NCBI GenBank assembly: GCA_005774595.1
Contig: VAUM01000017.1
Span: forward strand, 1 to 14,195
DNA from: Actinomycetota bacterium
GTDB taxonomy: Bacteria; Actinomycetota; Coriobacteriia; Anaerosomatales; D1FN1-002
Reading direction: 5' to 3'
Length of the DNA stretch: 14,195 nt
The notes beneath the pieces were generated by a model. The model saw only the letters and a list, made by a program, of their open reading frames with translations. It was not told the origin of the DNA and searched no databases. Every line of letters starts with the position of its first letter. Position 1 is the stretch's first letter. This document shows, in pieces, positions 1 through 6,936 of the stretch. The position numbers were made by a program, and so were the translations under genes.

Positions 1-153
1 GCCCGCCATAAGGATTCTTCAGGGAGTCTCCAGGGCGTTGACATCCGGCCGCGACTCTCTCACCGTCGAGGGCGGCCTCGTACTTCGCGCCCTCGCCAAG
101 GGCGCCCAATCCCCCCTCGGGAGCCATGCCGGGGGACCATCGGGGGGATCTTG

Positions 154-801
154 ATGCTGGTGGATGTCGGGGGTGCCCGTCGCCGGTACGATCCGGCGAG
201 GGAGACGGACCTGGTCGCCGCAGCCCAGGCGGGTGACGAACGCGCGAGCGCGCTCCTCTTCGAGCGGTACCGGCCGTTCATCCGGTGCAAGGCTCGCTCG
301 TACTTCCTCGCCGGCGCCGACCGCGAGGACGTCGTCCAGGAGGGCATGATCGGCCTGTACAAGGCGATCCGCGACTACGACCCGTCCCGCCAGTCCAGCT
401 TCCGCTCGTTCGCGGAGCTCTGTGTCACCCGGCAGCTCATCACCGCGATCAAGACGGCGACCCGCCACAAGCACGCCCCGCTGAACAGCTACGTCTCGCT
501 GTCGAAGCCTGCGTCGGTCGAGGAGGAGGGCGAGCGGCTGCTCTCGGACATCCTCGCGGCGAAGGAGGTCTGCGACCCAGCGGAGCTCGTCATCTCCGCG
601 TGGGAGACCGCCAGCATCAGTGCCGGGTTCACCGATGCACTCTCAGCGCTGGAGACCGACGTGCTGCGCCTGTACGTCGACGGCCGCTCGTACAACGAGA
701 TCGCCGAATCGCTCGATCGGCACGTTAAGTCGATCGACAACGCGCTCCAGCGCATCAAGCGCAAGATGGAGATCCAGGTCCGTCGCTGCGAGGCCTGCTG
801 A
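154..801 (+). CDS. sigH: RNA polymerase sigma factor SigH (Spo0H/sigma-30 type)
   Basis: An alternative sigma factor of the sigma-70 family that would direct RNA polymerase core to a dedicated promoter set. The 215-residue protein matches Bacillus subtilis SigH closely. Region 2 contains the GADREDVVQEGMIGLYKAIRD block and, further on, AFELC-like AELCVTRQLITAIKTATR. Region 4 near the C-terminus has LYVDGRSYNEIAESL followed by RHVKSIDNALQRIKRK, the helix-turn-helix for -35 recognition. The ATG at 154 is chosen because a run of six G (142-147) gives a Shine-Dalgarno-like site at good spacing; an in-frame TTG lies directly before it. In Firmicutes sigH also stands just upstream of rpmG-secE-nusG-rplK, so the position supports the call. 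In Bacillus the family serves early sporulation and competence; whether this organism sporulates cannot be read from the window. Confidence 0.93.
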   Translation: MLVDVGGARRRYDPARETDLVAAAQAGDERASALLFERYRPFIRCKARSYFLAGADREDVVQEGMIGLYKAIRDYDPSRQSSFRSFAELCVTRQLITAIKTATRHKHAPLNSYVSLSKPASVEEEGERLLSDILAAKEVCDPAELVISAWETASISAGFTDALSALETDVLRLYVDGRSYNEIAESLDRHVKSIDNALQRIKRKMEIQVRRCEAC

Positions 802-822
802 AGCACGCGGTGCCGCGCGCGC

Positions 823-830
823 TATACAAT
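823..830 (+). promoter_or_regulatory. Candidate -10 element for tRNA-Thr(UGU)
   Basis: TATACAAT lies 10 bases before the tRNA-Thr gene, with TACAAT at 825-830 as the likely -10 hexamer. No convincing -35 hexamer is visible 16-18 bases upstream, so the tRNA could also be read through from sigH. It is flanked by an imperfect GTGCGC-type repeat. Confidence 0.4.
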
Positions 831-840
831 GGTGCGCACC

Positions 841-915
841 GCCGGCGTAGCTCAATGGCAGAGCAGCGGTTTTGTAAACCGCAGGTTGTGGGTTCGACTC
901 CCTCCGCCGGCTCCA
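841..915 (+). tRNA. tRNA-Thr (anticodon TGT)
   Basis: A full cloverleaf can be drawn. The 7-bp acceptor stem GCCGGCG/CGCCGGC is followed by discriminator T and an encoded CCA (913-915). The D-arm is GCTC...GAGC with a short loop. The anticodon stem GCGGT/ACCGC encloses the loop TTTGTAA, giving anticodon UGU for threonine ACA codons. The T-loop TTCGACT is intact, with one mismatch in the T-stem. It lies 39 bases after sigH and directly before a strong terminator, so it ends a short transcription unit. In E. coli the tRNA with this anticodon (thrU) heads the tufB cluster. Confidence 0.95.
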
Positions 916-930
916 CCGGCTCTTCGTGAC

Positions 931-962
931 GAGGCCCGGACGGTCCCGTCCGGGCCTCGTTT
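931..962 (+). terminator. Intrinsic terminator after tRNA-Thr(UGU)
   Basis: A perfect 12-bp GC-rich stem (931-942 with 947-958) around the tetraloop GTCC is followed by G and TTT. It sits 15 bases after the tRNA CCA. It also lies 27 bases beyond the stop of the convergent cyclase gene and may block transcription from both sides, although the minus-strand side lacks a T tract. Confidence 0.78.
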
Positions 963-984
963 CGCGACCGAGCCGCTCCCGCGC

Positions 985-2547
985 TCACGTGACCGGGTCC
1001 ATCGGCGGCGGCTTCGGCTCCTGTGCCTCGTCGTAGAGGATCTCGATCACCTCGATCGGCTCGGCGATGTTCTTCAGCTCGAACCTGCCGTGCGAGAAGA
1101 GGCGGAACTCGCCTCCCGCGGCGTCGGCGACCGGCCGGGTCGTCATCGCCTGACCGCCGTCCGCGAGGTTCATCACGCGCGCGGCGAGGTTGAGCGCCGC
1201 GCCGATGAACGGCCGGCCGCCCTTGTCGAGCACGACCTCGCCCGCGGCGATGCCGATGCGGATCGTCATGTCGCGCTCGGTCGTGCGCGACGAGTTGTAG
1301 TCCGCGAGCGCCCGCTGCATCCGCACCGCCGCGGCGACCGCCTGGCCCGGTGTCTGGAACGCTGCCACCAGCCCGTCGCCGCCGGTCGACTTCCCGCGCC
1401 CTCCGTGCTCCGTGACGATCGGGAGCAGCAGGTCGCGATGCTTCTGGATCAGCTTCGCCGTGACGAACGACCCTTCCTCCTCGGTCATCTTGGAGAAGGA
1501 CTTCATGTCCGTGATCATCACGACCGCCTGCGTGGTGTGCTTGGTGGTCAGCTCCTCCTCGGCGCTCTCGATCAGGCGGAGCAGCTCGTCGACGTCCGCG
1601 TCCTCGGCCCCCATCGTGGCAGTCCGCGGGCGGCCTTCCGGCACCGTGATGGGCACCGGCGGGAAGACCCACTCCCACACCGCGACGCACAGCAGCGCGA
1701 CCGGGAGGGAGAAGGCGGCGCCCACGACCATCGCGCCGAGCCCGGCGGGGCTGCCGAGCGCGGCCGCCAGCGCGGTGCTCACCGCGCCGAGGACGAGGAC
1801 CGCTCCTCCGACCGCGAGGAGTCCGAACAGCGCCCGCCTCGGGTGGTCGTCGCGTCGCTTCATCGCGCCTGCCAGCGCCGCGCCCCCCGCCCACAGGAGC
1901 GGCTGGACGACGAGCAGCGGCACGTTGCCGGCCGACCCGAGCGTGCCGAGCGCCTTGCCCGGATCCACGTTGCGGATCGCGTCGGCGAACCAGGCGAACT
2001 TGAGCGGCTCGGGCACCGGGTGCGGGAAGACGAGCACCGCCGGGTCGGCGGCGGTCGCGTGTCCGCCGGTCGCGAGGACGCCGACCGCCTCGCGACCCAT
2101 CAGCAGCCCTGCCACCTCGATCACCAGGCAGGCGATCAGCGCTGCGATCGCGCCCTCACCCGCGCCCATGATGTAGCCGCCGAGCGCGATGACCGCCCAC
2201 GCCATCCCGGACCTCGAGAGCGCGTAGGCGAGTGCGACCACGACGAACGCGCGCGCGTCCGACTGCCCGAGGTACTGCACGGCGGCGAACCCCACCACGA
2301 GGAAGACGCCGGCGACGACGAGGTCCGAGGCGGCCAGCGGGACGGCGGCGGCGACGACGAACGCGAGTACGCCGAGCCCGGGCGAGAAGATGCCCAGGAC
2401 GCCGGCAAGCAGCGCGAGCAGCCAGTCGACGCCCCCGGGATAGAAGTCCATCGAGTTCAGCGCACCGATGGTGACGGCGAAGAACACGGCTGCCCGGATC
2501 CAGCCGAGGAACGCGCCGTTGCGACGGGGGGCGATGCGTCGAGCCAC
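985..2547 (-). CDS. Membrane-anchored class III adenylate/guanylate cyclase
   Basis: A 520-residue protein in two parts. The first ~300 residues are hydrophobic with about eight or more membrane segments. Residues ~340-500 are a class III nucleotidyl cyclase domain that would make cAMP or cGMP in the cytoplasm. Both metal aspartates are present, D347 in MITDMKSF and D391 in GGDGL, 44 residues apart as in mycobacterial cyclases. The transition-state residues N453 and R457 are present in ALNLAAR. The substrate-selecting positions are unusual: the lysine expected four residues before D391 is S387 (a lysine sits one earlier, K386), and the aspartate expected seven before N453 is P446. Substrate therefore cannot be predicted. 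The GTG start has a perfect site AAGGAGGT (plus-strand 2555-2562) at 7-base spacing. It lies 27 bases behind the DUF3307-like gene, probably in one operon. Confidence 0.87.
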   Translation of the reverse strand: MARRIAPRRNGAFLGWIRAAVFFAVTIGALNSMDFYPGGVDWLLALLAGVLGIFSPGLGVLAFVVAAAVPLAASDLVVAGVFLVVGFAAVQYLGQSDARAFVVVALAYALSRSGMAWAVIALGGYIMGAGEGAIAALIACLVIEVAGLLMGREAVGVLATGGHATAADPAVLVFPHPVPEPLKFAWFADAIRNVDPGKALGTLGSAGNVPLLVVQPLLWAGGAALAGAMKRRDDHPRRALFGLLAVGGAVLVLGAVSTALAAALGSPAGLGAMVVGAAFSLPVALLCVAVWEWVFPPVPITVPEGRPRTATMGAEDADVDELLRLIESAEEELTTKHTTQAVVMITDMKSFSKMTEEEGSFVTAKLIQKHRDLLLPIVTEHGGRGKSTGGDGLVAAFQTPGQAVAAAVRMQRALADYNSSRTTERDMTIRIGIAAGEVVLDKGGRPFIGAALNLAARVMNLADGGQAMTTRPVADAAGGEFRLFSHGRFELKNIAEPIEVIEILYDEAQEPKPPPMDPVT

Positions 2548-2574
2548 CTTGCGTACCTCCTTCGTCGACGCGCG

Positions 2575-3336
2575 TCACGCGCCGGAGACCGTCACCACCA
2601 TCACGTAGGCCGAGTACGCGAGCACGCACAGCGCCAGCCCGGTCGCGCCTTCGACGAGCAGCCGCTCGCGCTCGCGCGAGTCCTTGCGGGTCGCCGTGTA
2701 CGCGAACCTCGGCACGAACGGCATCACGAGTCCGATGGCGGCGACCAGGGCGACCGTCGCGCCGGGGAAGGCGGCCGGCGCGTAGATCGCGAGCGCGAGC
2801 GCCACGCCGCGCTCCGCCATCCCGAGCACCCGGGGGAGGTCCCACTCCAGGATGGTCGTGTCGTGCGAAGGGTCGCCGACGAACGCGCCCGCCGCCTCGA
2901 ACACGAGGATGGATCCGAGCAGGGTCACGGTCACCAGTCCGTCCACGGCCATCAGCGTCGGCTCGCTGACGGTCATCCAGAACAGGCGGGCGTCACCGCC
3001 GACGGTCCACGCGCCGGCGATCCACACGAGCAGCCCTATCGACAGCACGTGCAGTGACTGGTCGAACAGGAAGACGAACAGGCCGCGCGTCGGTGTGCCG
3101 ATCCGCGCGGCGATCGTGAGCTTCTCGATGACGAAGTGCGCGCCCATGGCCATCACGACGAGCGGCCACTGCACCACGACGTCGTTCCACAGCACGAGTG
3201 CGGTCGCCGCTCCGATGAGCCCCACGTGAAGAAGGAGCCCCTGGAGCGACTCGCGCTTGGCGCGCACGAGCGCTCCGGGCTGCAACGCGTAGTCGGCCAT
3301 GAGGTGCCCGAGGTACAGGCTGAGGAAGAGCGCCAT
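2575..3336 (-). CDS. DUF3307-like multi-pass membrane protein
   Basis: A 253-residue integral membrane protein. The N-terminal ~115 residues carry the DUF3307 pattern: LGHLMADYALQP (H11, D15, QP19-20), a histidine at 37, AHFVIEKLTIA around H67, and FDQSLHVLSI with D92 and H96. The remainder holds about four further hydrophobic segments interrupted by charged loops. The biochemical role of DUF3307 is not known to me. The ATG at 3336 is preferred over the longer open frame because GGAGG (plus-strand 3341-3345) stands just before it and the hydrophobic conserved part begins there. It is the first gene of a likely two-gene minus-strand operon with the cyclase and diverges from the cyclic-nucleotide-binding gene. 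The family call rests on motif recall only. Confidence 0.7.
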   Translation of the reverse strand: MALFLSLYLGHLMADYALQPGALVRAKRESLQGLLLHVGLIGAATALVLWNDVVVQWPLVVMAMGAHFVIEKLTIAARIGTPTRGLFVFLFDQSLHVLSIGLLVWIAGAWTVGGDARLFWMTVSEPTLMAVDGLVTVTLLGSILVFEAAGAFVGDPSHDTTILEWDLPRVLGMAERGVALALAIYAPAAFPGATVALVAAIGLVMPFVPRFAYTATRKDSRERERLLVEGATGLALCVLAYSAYVMVVTVSGA

Positions 3337-3406
3337 CGTCCCTCCGAGACGGCAGCCGAGTCCGCGCCTATTGTGCATGAAAAGCGCCCGCTCGTCTGTG
3401 GCGTCC

Positions 3407-3437
3407 GTTACATCGTGCCGTTCGTCTGCGCTACAAT
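3407..3437 (+). promoter_or_regulatory. Candidate promoter of the CNB-domain gene
   Basis: GTTACA (3407-3412) and TACAAT (3432-3437) are separated by 19 bases, a slightly long spacing. They lie in the 172-base divergent region between the DUF3307-like gene and the CNB gene. The -10 context GCTACAATG resembles GCTATACAATG before tRNA-Thr(UGU). A minus-strand promoter must also lie here; CACAAT read on the minus strand near 3367-3372 is the only weak candidate I see. Confidence 0.38.
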
Positions 3438-3508
3438 GCACCCCGCGACACCGCTGGGGGTCGGCGAGGGGCGCGCCGACGGTCGAACGTTCCTGAAAGA
3501 GGGCTGCA

Positions 3509-3922
3509 ATGGCGCACGAAGCGTTCCTCGCGAAGGTCCCGCTCTTCTCCAACTGCTCGCTGCAGGAGATCGAGGCGGTCGCCGCCGCGGCGCAGGAGCA
3601 CGGGTTCCAGCCGGGCCAGATCATCGTGACCCAAGGCACACCCGGCCAGGCTTTCTACATGATCCTGTCCGGCCGGGTCGAGATCCTTCGCGACGGTGCT
3701 TCGCTCGGCACCTTCGGTCCCGGGGACTTCTTCGGCGAGATGTCGCTGCTCGACCAAGCGCCCCGCTCCGCGACCATCCGCGCGGTCGAGCAGACTTCGT
3801 GCCTCATGCTGTCGAGCTGGGACTTCAAGGCCCTGCTCGAGCAGCACCCGTCCATCGCAGTGAAGCTGCTCGAAGTGCTCAGCCGGCGCCTGAGGGTCGC
3901 CGACGAGCGCATAGGCGGGTAG
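3509..3922 (+). CDS. Stand-alone cyclic-nucleotide-binding (CNB) domain protein
   Basis: A 137-residue protein made almost entirely of one CNB (CAP_ED) domain. The beta-barrel glycines (FQPGQIIVTQG, YMILSGRVEIL) are followed by an intact phosphate-binding cassette FGEMSLLDQAPRSAT at residues 75-89. In this cassette E77 would hold the ribose hydroxyl and R86 the phosphate. After it comes a C-terminal helix pair. There is no helix-turn-helix, so it is not a CRP/FNR-type transcription factor, and no catalytic partner domain. It may act as a cNMP sensor through a partner protein. The ATG at 3509 has AAAGAGGG just upstream. The next gene starts 28 bases later, suggesting one operon. A cyclase encoded divergently nearby suggests a signalling link, which is inference. 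Confidence 0.88.
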   Translation: MAHEAFLAKVPLFSNCSLQEIEAVAAAAQEHGFQPGQIIVTQGTPGQAFYMILSGRVEILRDGASLGTFGPGDFFGEMSLLDQAPRSATIRAVEQTSCLMLSSWDFKALLEQHPSIAVKLLEVLSRRLRVADERIGG

Positions 3923-3950
3923 GTGCTTCTTGCCGGAGAGGGGAGACCGA

Positions 3951-4574
3951 GTGGCACTCGTCACCGGGCAGGCGCTGCTGCAGTGCGCCGCTGAGCGTAT
4001 CGTCGCCAAGCACTTCGACCGCGTGGGGATGAGTGACGTCACGGTCGTCTATCCGTGGCCGGGCACGTCGAATCACGGCGGCGTCGACCTGACGTACCGC
4101 ACCGCGGGCCGCACTGTGAAGGCGAAGGTCAAGGCGGACCCCTACTTCGGGCGTGACGCGCTCAAGACGGGCAACCGGGAGTTCAGCTTCTACCGTCCCG
4201 AGGGCGGCAACTACGGGTTCGAGGCGATCGCGAACGCGGCGACCCGCGAGCCGGGCTGGATCTTCAACTCCGAGGCCGACGAGCTCGTGTACTACCTGTG
4301 TGCGATCGCGCACTGCGAGGACGAGGTCGCCGCGCTGATGAACGAGTCCGACGAGGTCTTCTTCTCGGAGCTCAGGGTCGACCGCGACGAGCTCCACATC
4401 CTCCCGATGCGCGAGCTGAGGGCCTGGTTCGAGTCGCACTTCGAGGAGTACACGCCCCGTCCGGTGATGCTGAGCGGCCACTCGGCGTGGTTCCGGTTCG
4501 TGCCGCGCGACATTGTCGACAGCGCCGTTGCGGGCGTGCGCGTCACCACCTCGGTCTTCTCGCGCCTCGCCTGA
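3951..4574 (+). CDS. Uncharacterised protein, 207 residues
   Basis: I do not recognise this protein with confidence. It is soluble with no signal peptide or membrane segment, rich in charged residues, and has codon use like its neighbours. Notable stretches are GGVDLTYRTAGRTVKAKVK (residues 43-61), GNREFSFYRP (74-83), PGWIFNSEADELVYYL (101-116) and a late HSAWFRFVPRDIVDS segment. The D46...VKAKVK spacing followed by a strand-like segment is faintly like a PD-(D/E)XK nuclease core, but the expected glutamate of ExK is replaced by lysine, so I do not claim this. The GTG at 3951 is chosen because GAGGGGAG (3938-3945) precedes it; a TTG at 3930 is an alternative. It follows the CNB gene closely and is probably co-transcribed with it. 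Confidence 0.72.
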   Translation: MALVTGQALLQCAAERIVAKHFDRVGMSDVTVVYPWPGTSNHGGVDLTYRTAGRTVKAKVKADPYFGRDALKTGNREFSFYRPEGGNYGFEAIANAATREPGWIFNSEADELVYYLCAIAHCEDEVAALMNESDEVFFSELRVDRDELHILPMRELRAWFESHFEEYTPRPVMLSGHSAWFRFVPRDIVDSAVAGVRVTTSVFSRLA

Positions 4575-4597
4575 CCGGCGCCGCGCTCGCACGCGCC

Positions 4598-4620
4598 GCC
4601 GCCGCTGCCCACGCGGCGGC
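4598..4620 (+). terminator. GC hairpin after the uncharacterised gene, possible terminator
   Basis: An 8-bp perfect GC stem (4598-4605 with 4613-4620) with loop TGCCCAC begins 23 bases after the stop codon. No T tract follows, so termination is uncertain, but its place at the end of the CNB operon and before a strong promoter fits. Confidence 0.38.
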
Positions 4621-4668
4621 ACTCCGGTCGCCTCACGGGATGGACACTCCCGGGGGCGTGGCGGTGCG

Positions 4669-4697
4669 TTGACACCCCACAGGGACGCGTGTAGGAT
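4669..4697 (+). promoter_or_regulatory. Sigma-70-type promoter of the tRNA-tuf operon
   Basis: A consensus -35 TTGACA (4669-4674) and -10 TAGGAT (4692-4697) are separated by exactly 17 bases. Transcription would start near 4704, leaving a ~52-base leader before tRNA-Tyr. It is the best-looking promoter in the window and fits a strongly expressed stable-RNA and EF-Tu operon. A short inverted repeat CGGGA/TCCCG (4636-4652) lies just upstream. Confidence 0.78.
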
Positions 4698-4701
4698 TCT
4701 C

Positions 4702-4755
4702 CTGCCTTTCGGCAGACCGGCAACTTGAAAAGCGCAGAGGGGTTTCTTTTTTTTC
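4702..4755 (+). promoter_or_regulatory. Leader of tRNA-tuf transcript: hairpin, boxA-like motif, T tract
   Basis: The leader starts with a small hairpin CTGCC-TTTC-GGCAG (4702-4715). CTTGAAAAG then resembles the boxA region of rRNA leaders, and finally a T8 tract (4747-4754) directly abuts tRNA-Tyr. No strong hairpin immediately precedes the T tract, so it is not a standard intrinsic terminator. The boxA reading is tentative. Confidence 0.3.
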
Positions 4756-4840
4756 GGGAGTGTGCCCGAGTGGCTAAAGGGGACGGGCTGTAAACCCGTT
4801 GGCTATGCCTACCTTGGTTCGAATCCAAGCGCTCCCACCA
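4756..4840 (+). tRNA. tRNA-Tyr (anticodon GTA)
   Basis: A class II tRNA with a long variable arm. The acceptor stem GGGAGTG/CGCTCCC includes one G-U pair, followed by discriminator A and encoded CCA (4838-4840). The anticodon stem ACGGG/CCCGT encloses the loop CTGTAAA, giving anticodon GUA. The variable arm TTGGCTATGCCTA is typical of bacterial tRNA-Tyr, and the T-loop TTCGAAT is intact. It is the first gene of the tRNA-tuf operon and corresponds in order to E. coli tyrU. Confidence 0.96.
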
Positions 4841-4850
4841 TGCGGCACTC

Positions 4851-4867
4851 CGGGACTCGCGGTCCCG
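4851..4867 (+). other. Hairpin in the Tyr-Thr tRNA spacer
   Basis: A perfect 6-bp stem CGGGAC/GTCCCG with loop TCGCG fills most of the 31-base spacer between two tRNAs. It may help processing of the tRNA precursor; no terminator T tract follows. Confidence 0.5.
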
Positions 4868-4871
4868 TTAC

Positions 4872-4947
<76 letters not shown>

Positions 4948-4957
4948 CGTACCAAGC

Positions 4958-4975
4958 GCCGGGCGTGTGCCCGGC
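4958..4975 (+). other. Hairpin in the Thr-Met tRNA spacer
   Basis: A perfect 7-bp stem GCCGGGC/GCCCGGC with tetraloop GTGT lies in the 36-base spacer, leaving only 8-10 bases to each tRNA. A role in precursor processing is likely but not shown. Confidence 0.5.
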
Positions 4976-4983
4976 TCGGTCAC

Positions 4984-5060
4984 GGCGGTGTAGCTCAGTT
5001 GGTCAGAGCACACGGTTCATACCCGTGGCGTCGCTGGTTCGAGTCCAGCCACCGCTACCA
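4984..5060 (+). tRNA. Elongator tRNA-Met (anticodon CAT)
   Basis: The acceptor stem GGCGGTG/CACCGCT has a terminal G-U pair, discriminator A and encoded CCA (5058-5060). The anticodon stem CACGG/CCGTG encloses TTCATAC, giving anticodon CAU. It lacks the three G-C pairs in the lower anticodon stem that mark initiator tRNA, so it is read as elongator tRNA-Met. A tRNA-Ile with a modified CAU anticodon is less likely. It occupies the slot just before tuf. Confidence 0.9.
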
Positions 5061-5170
5061 GCAACAACGCGCGCGGCGCGATTGATAAGTGGCGCAGCGG
5101 AGCGTCGAGGTACTGCAGCCCTGATGGGAACAAGGAACGAGCAAGCGAGGAAGAACTGACGGATCGCCGA

Positions 5171-5188
5171 TCGGCCGGCTGCGGCCGA
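5171..5188 (+). promoter_or_regulatory. Hairpin in the tuf leader
   Basis: A perfect 7-bp stem TCGGCCG/CGGCCGA with tetraloop GCTG lies about 20 bases before the tuf Shine-Dalgarno. The 158-base tRNA-Met to tuf leader shows no other strong structure and no convincing internal promoter. It could mark a processing point or protect the tuf mRNA 5' end after tRNA excision. Confidence 0.45.
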
Positions 5189-5218
5189 CGCCGTCGATGA
5201 TCCCCTGGAGGAGGAGAC

Positions 5219-6403
<1,185 letters not shown>

Positions 6404-6415
6404 TCAGCTTCGCGA

Positions 6416-6465
6416 GCGAAGGATGCTCGGGGCCCGGCGCCTCGGTGCCGGGCCCCGTCCTTCGC
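6416..6465 (+). terminator. Large hairpin after tuf, possible partial terminator
   Basis: The core is a perfect 10-bp stem GGGGCCCGGC/GCCGGGCCCC (6429-6438 with 6447-6456), extendable by two inner pairs. An outer stem GCGAAGGA/TCCTTCGC (6416-6423 with 6458-6465) lies across a bulge. There is no T tract. It may lower read-through from the highly expressed tuf into rpmG, or protect the tuf mRNA 3' end. Confidence 0.48.
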
Positions 6466-6468
6466 GAA

Positions 6469-6486
6469 GCCGGCCGCAGGGCCGGC
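6469..6486 (+). other. Second hairpin in the tuf-rpmG spacer
   Basis: A perfect 7-bp stem GCCGGCC/GGCCGGC with tetraloop GCAG is followed by CGTTTGACA. The last six bases (6490-6495) equal a -35 consensus, but no matching -10 lies 16-18 bases downstream, so I do not call a promoter for rpmG. Confidence 0.45.
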
Positions 6487-6510
6487 CGTTTGACAGGCAC
6501 CGACCGAACC

Positions 6511-6526
6511 GGGGCGATCACGCCCC
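6511..6526 (+). other. Third hairpin in the tuf-rpmG spacer
   Basis: A perfect 6-bp stem GGGGCG/CGCCCC with tetraloop ATCA lies about 37 bases before the rpmG Shine-Dalgarno. Its function is unknown; it is part of a series of spacer hairpins in this operon. Confidence 0.42.
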
Positions 6527-6575
6527 TCCCGCCGCGGGCTCTCCGGGCCGGCGCGGGTGTCTGGAGGTCTTTTCA

Positions 6576-6725
6576 ATGAGGACGCTCGTCACGCTGGCGT
6601 GCACCGAGTGCAAGCGCCGCAACTACACGACGAAGAAGAACAAGCAGAGCAACCCCGAGCGCATCGAGTTCAAGAAGTACTGCAAGTGGTGCCGGACCCA
6701 CACGCTGCACAAGGAGACCCGCTAG
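6576..6725 (+). CDS. rpmG: 50S ribosomal protein L33, zinc-binding form
   Basis: A 49-residue basic protein of the large ribosomal subunit, at the standard length for L33. Two CxxC pairs (C9/C12 and C36/C39) form the zinc ribbon of the C+ form. The middle is basic (YTTKKNKQSNPERIEFKKY). The ATG has GGAGGT (6563-6568) at 7-base spacing. Its place between tuf and secE and next to tRNA-Trp is a conserved arrangement in many bacteria, and in Bacillus an rpmG copy lies between sigH and secE. The zinc form implies that a zinc-free paralogue may exist elsewhere, but nothing in this window shows one. Confidence 0.97.
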   Translation: MRTLVTLACTECKRRNYTTKKNKQSNPERIEFKKYCKWCRTHTLHKETR

Positions 6726-6731
6726 CCGCGG

Positions 6732-6748
6732 GGACCCGCACCGGGTCC
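6732..6748 (+). other. Hairpin between rpmG and tRNA-Trp
   Basis: A perfect 7-bp stem GGACCCG/CGGGTCC with loop CAC begins 6 bases after the rpmG stop and ends 10 bases before tRNA-Trp. It may protect the rpmG 3' end when the tRNA is cut out of the transcript. Confidence 0.45.
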
Positions 6749-6758
6749 GGGAGTGTAC

Positions 6759-6836
6759 AGGCCAGTAGCTCCAATTGGTTAGAGCGCCGGTCTCCAAAAC
6801 CGGATGTTGGGGGTTCGAGTCCCTCCTGGCCTGCCA
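6759..6836 (+). tRNA. tRNA-Trp (anticodon CCA)
   Basis: The acceptor stem AGGCCAG/CTGGCCT is perfect, with the G discriminator typical of tRNA-Trp and encoded CCA (6834-6836). The anticodon stem CCGGT/ACCGG encloses CTCCAAA, giving anticodon CCA for UGG. The T-loop TTCGAGT is intact. tRNA-Trp just before secE is a widely conserved arrangement. No separate promoter is visible, so it is probably transcribed with rpmG. Confidence 0.96.
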
Positions 6837-6897
6837 GCAAGACAGCCGCCGCGGCGCGCACCGGCTTTGCGGCGTTCGATCGAGGATGACGGGGGCC

Positions 6898-6914
6898 GCC
6901 CTCACCGTGAGGGC
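6898..6914 (+). other. Hairpin before secE
   Basis: A perfect 7-bp stem GCCCTCA/TGAGGGC with triloop CCG lies 22 bases before the secE start, in the 100-base spacer after tRNA-Trp. No promoter is seen in that spacer. It may mark the processed 5' end of the secE-nusG mRNA. Confidence 0.45.
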
Positions 6915-6936
6915 AGCCGCTCGGGACAGGGAAGAG

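Noticed and set aside
2..154. Open plus-strand frame whose TGA overlaps the sigH ATG, possibly the end of an upstream gene
   Set aside because: The 50 codons resemble no family I expect upstream of sigH, and third-position GC is lower than in the real genes. A TTGACA at 38-43 lacks a matching -10. I see no supported feature in 1-153.
829..3057. A 742-codon plus-strand open frame opposite the cyclase and DUF3307-like genes
   Set aside because: It runs through the tRNA-Thr gene and its terminator, is extremely rich in Arg, His, Asp and Glu, and shows no domain. The minus-strand genes have clear motifs and Shine-Dalgarno sites.
3397..3412. CRP-like half palindrome TGTG-N8-TACA in the divergent region
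   Set aside because: Only about four of six symmetric positions match, and no CRP-type regulator is encoded here.
4575..4755. Search for a duplicated tRNA-Thr 3' end as an integration att site
   Set aside because: No repeat of the T-arm/acceptor sequence of tRNA-Thr(UGU) was found before tRNA-Tyr, and no integrase gene is present, so a classical integrative element is not supported.
4984..5060. Initiator tRNA-fMet
   Set aside because: It lacks the three consecutive G-C pairs at the base of the anticodon stem and the mismatched first acceptor pair typical of initiators.
6490..6495. TTGACA as a promoter for rpmG
   Set aside because: No acceptable -10 hexamer at 16-18 bases downstream; that position falls in the GGGGCG hairpin.
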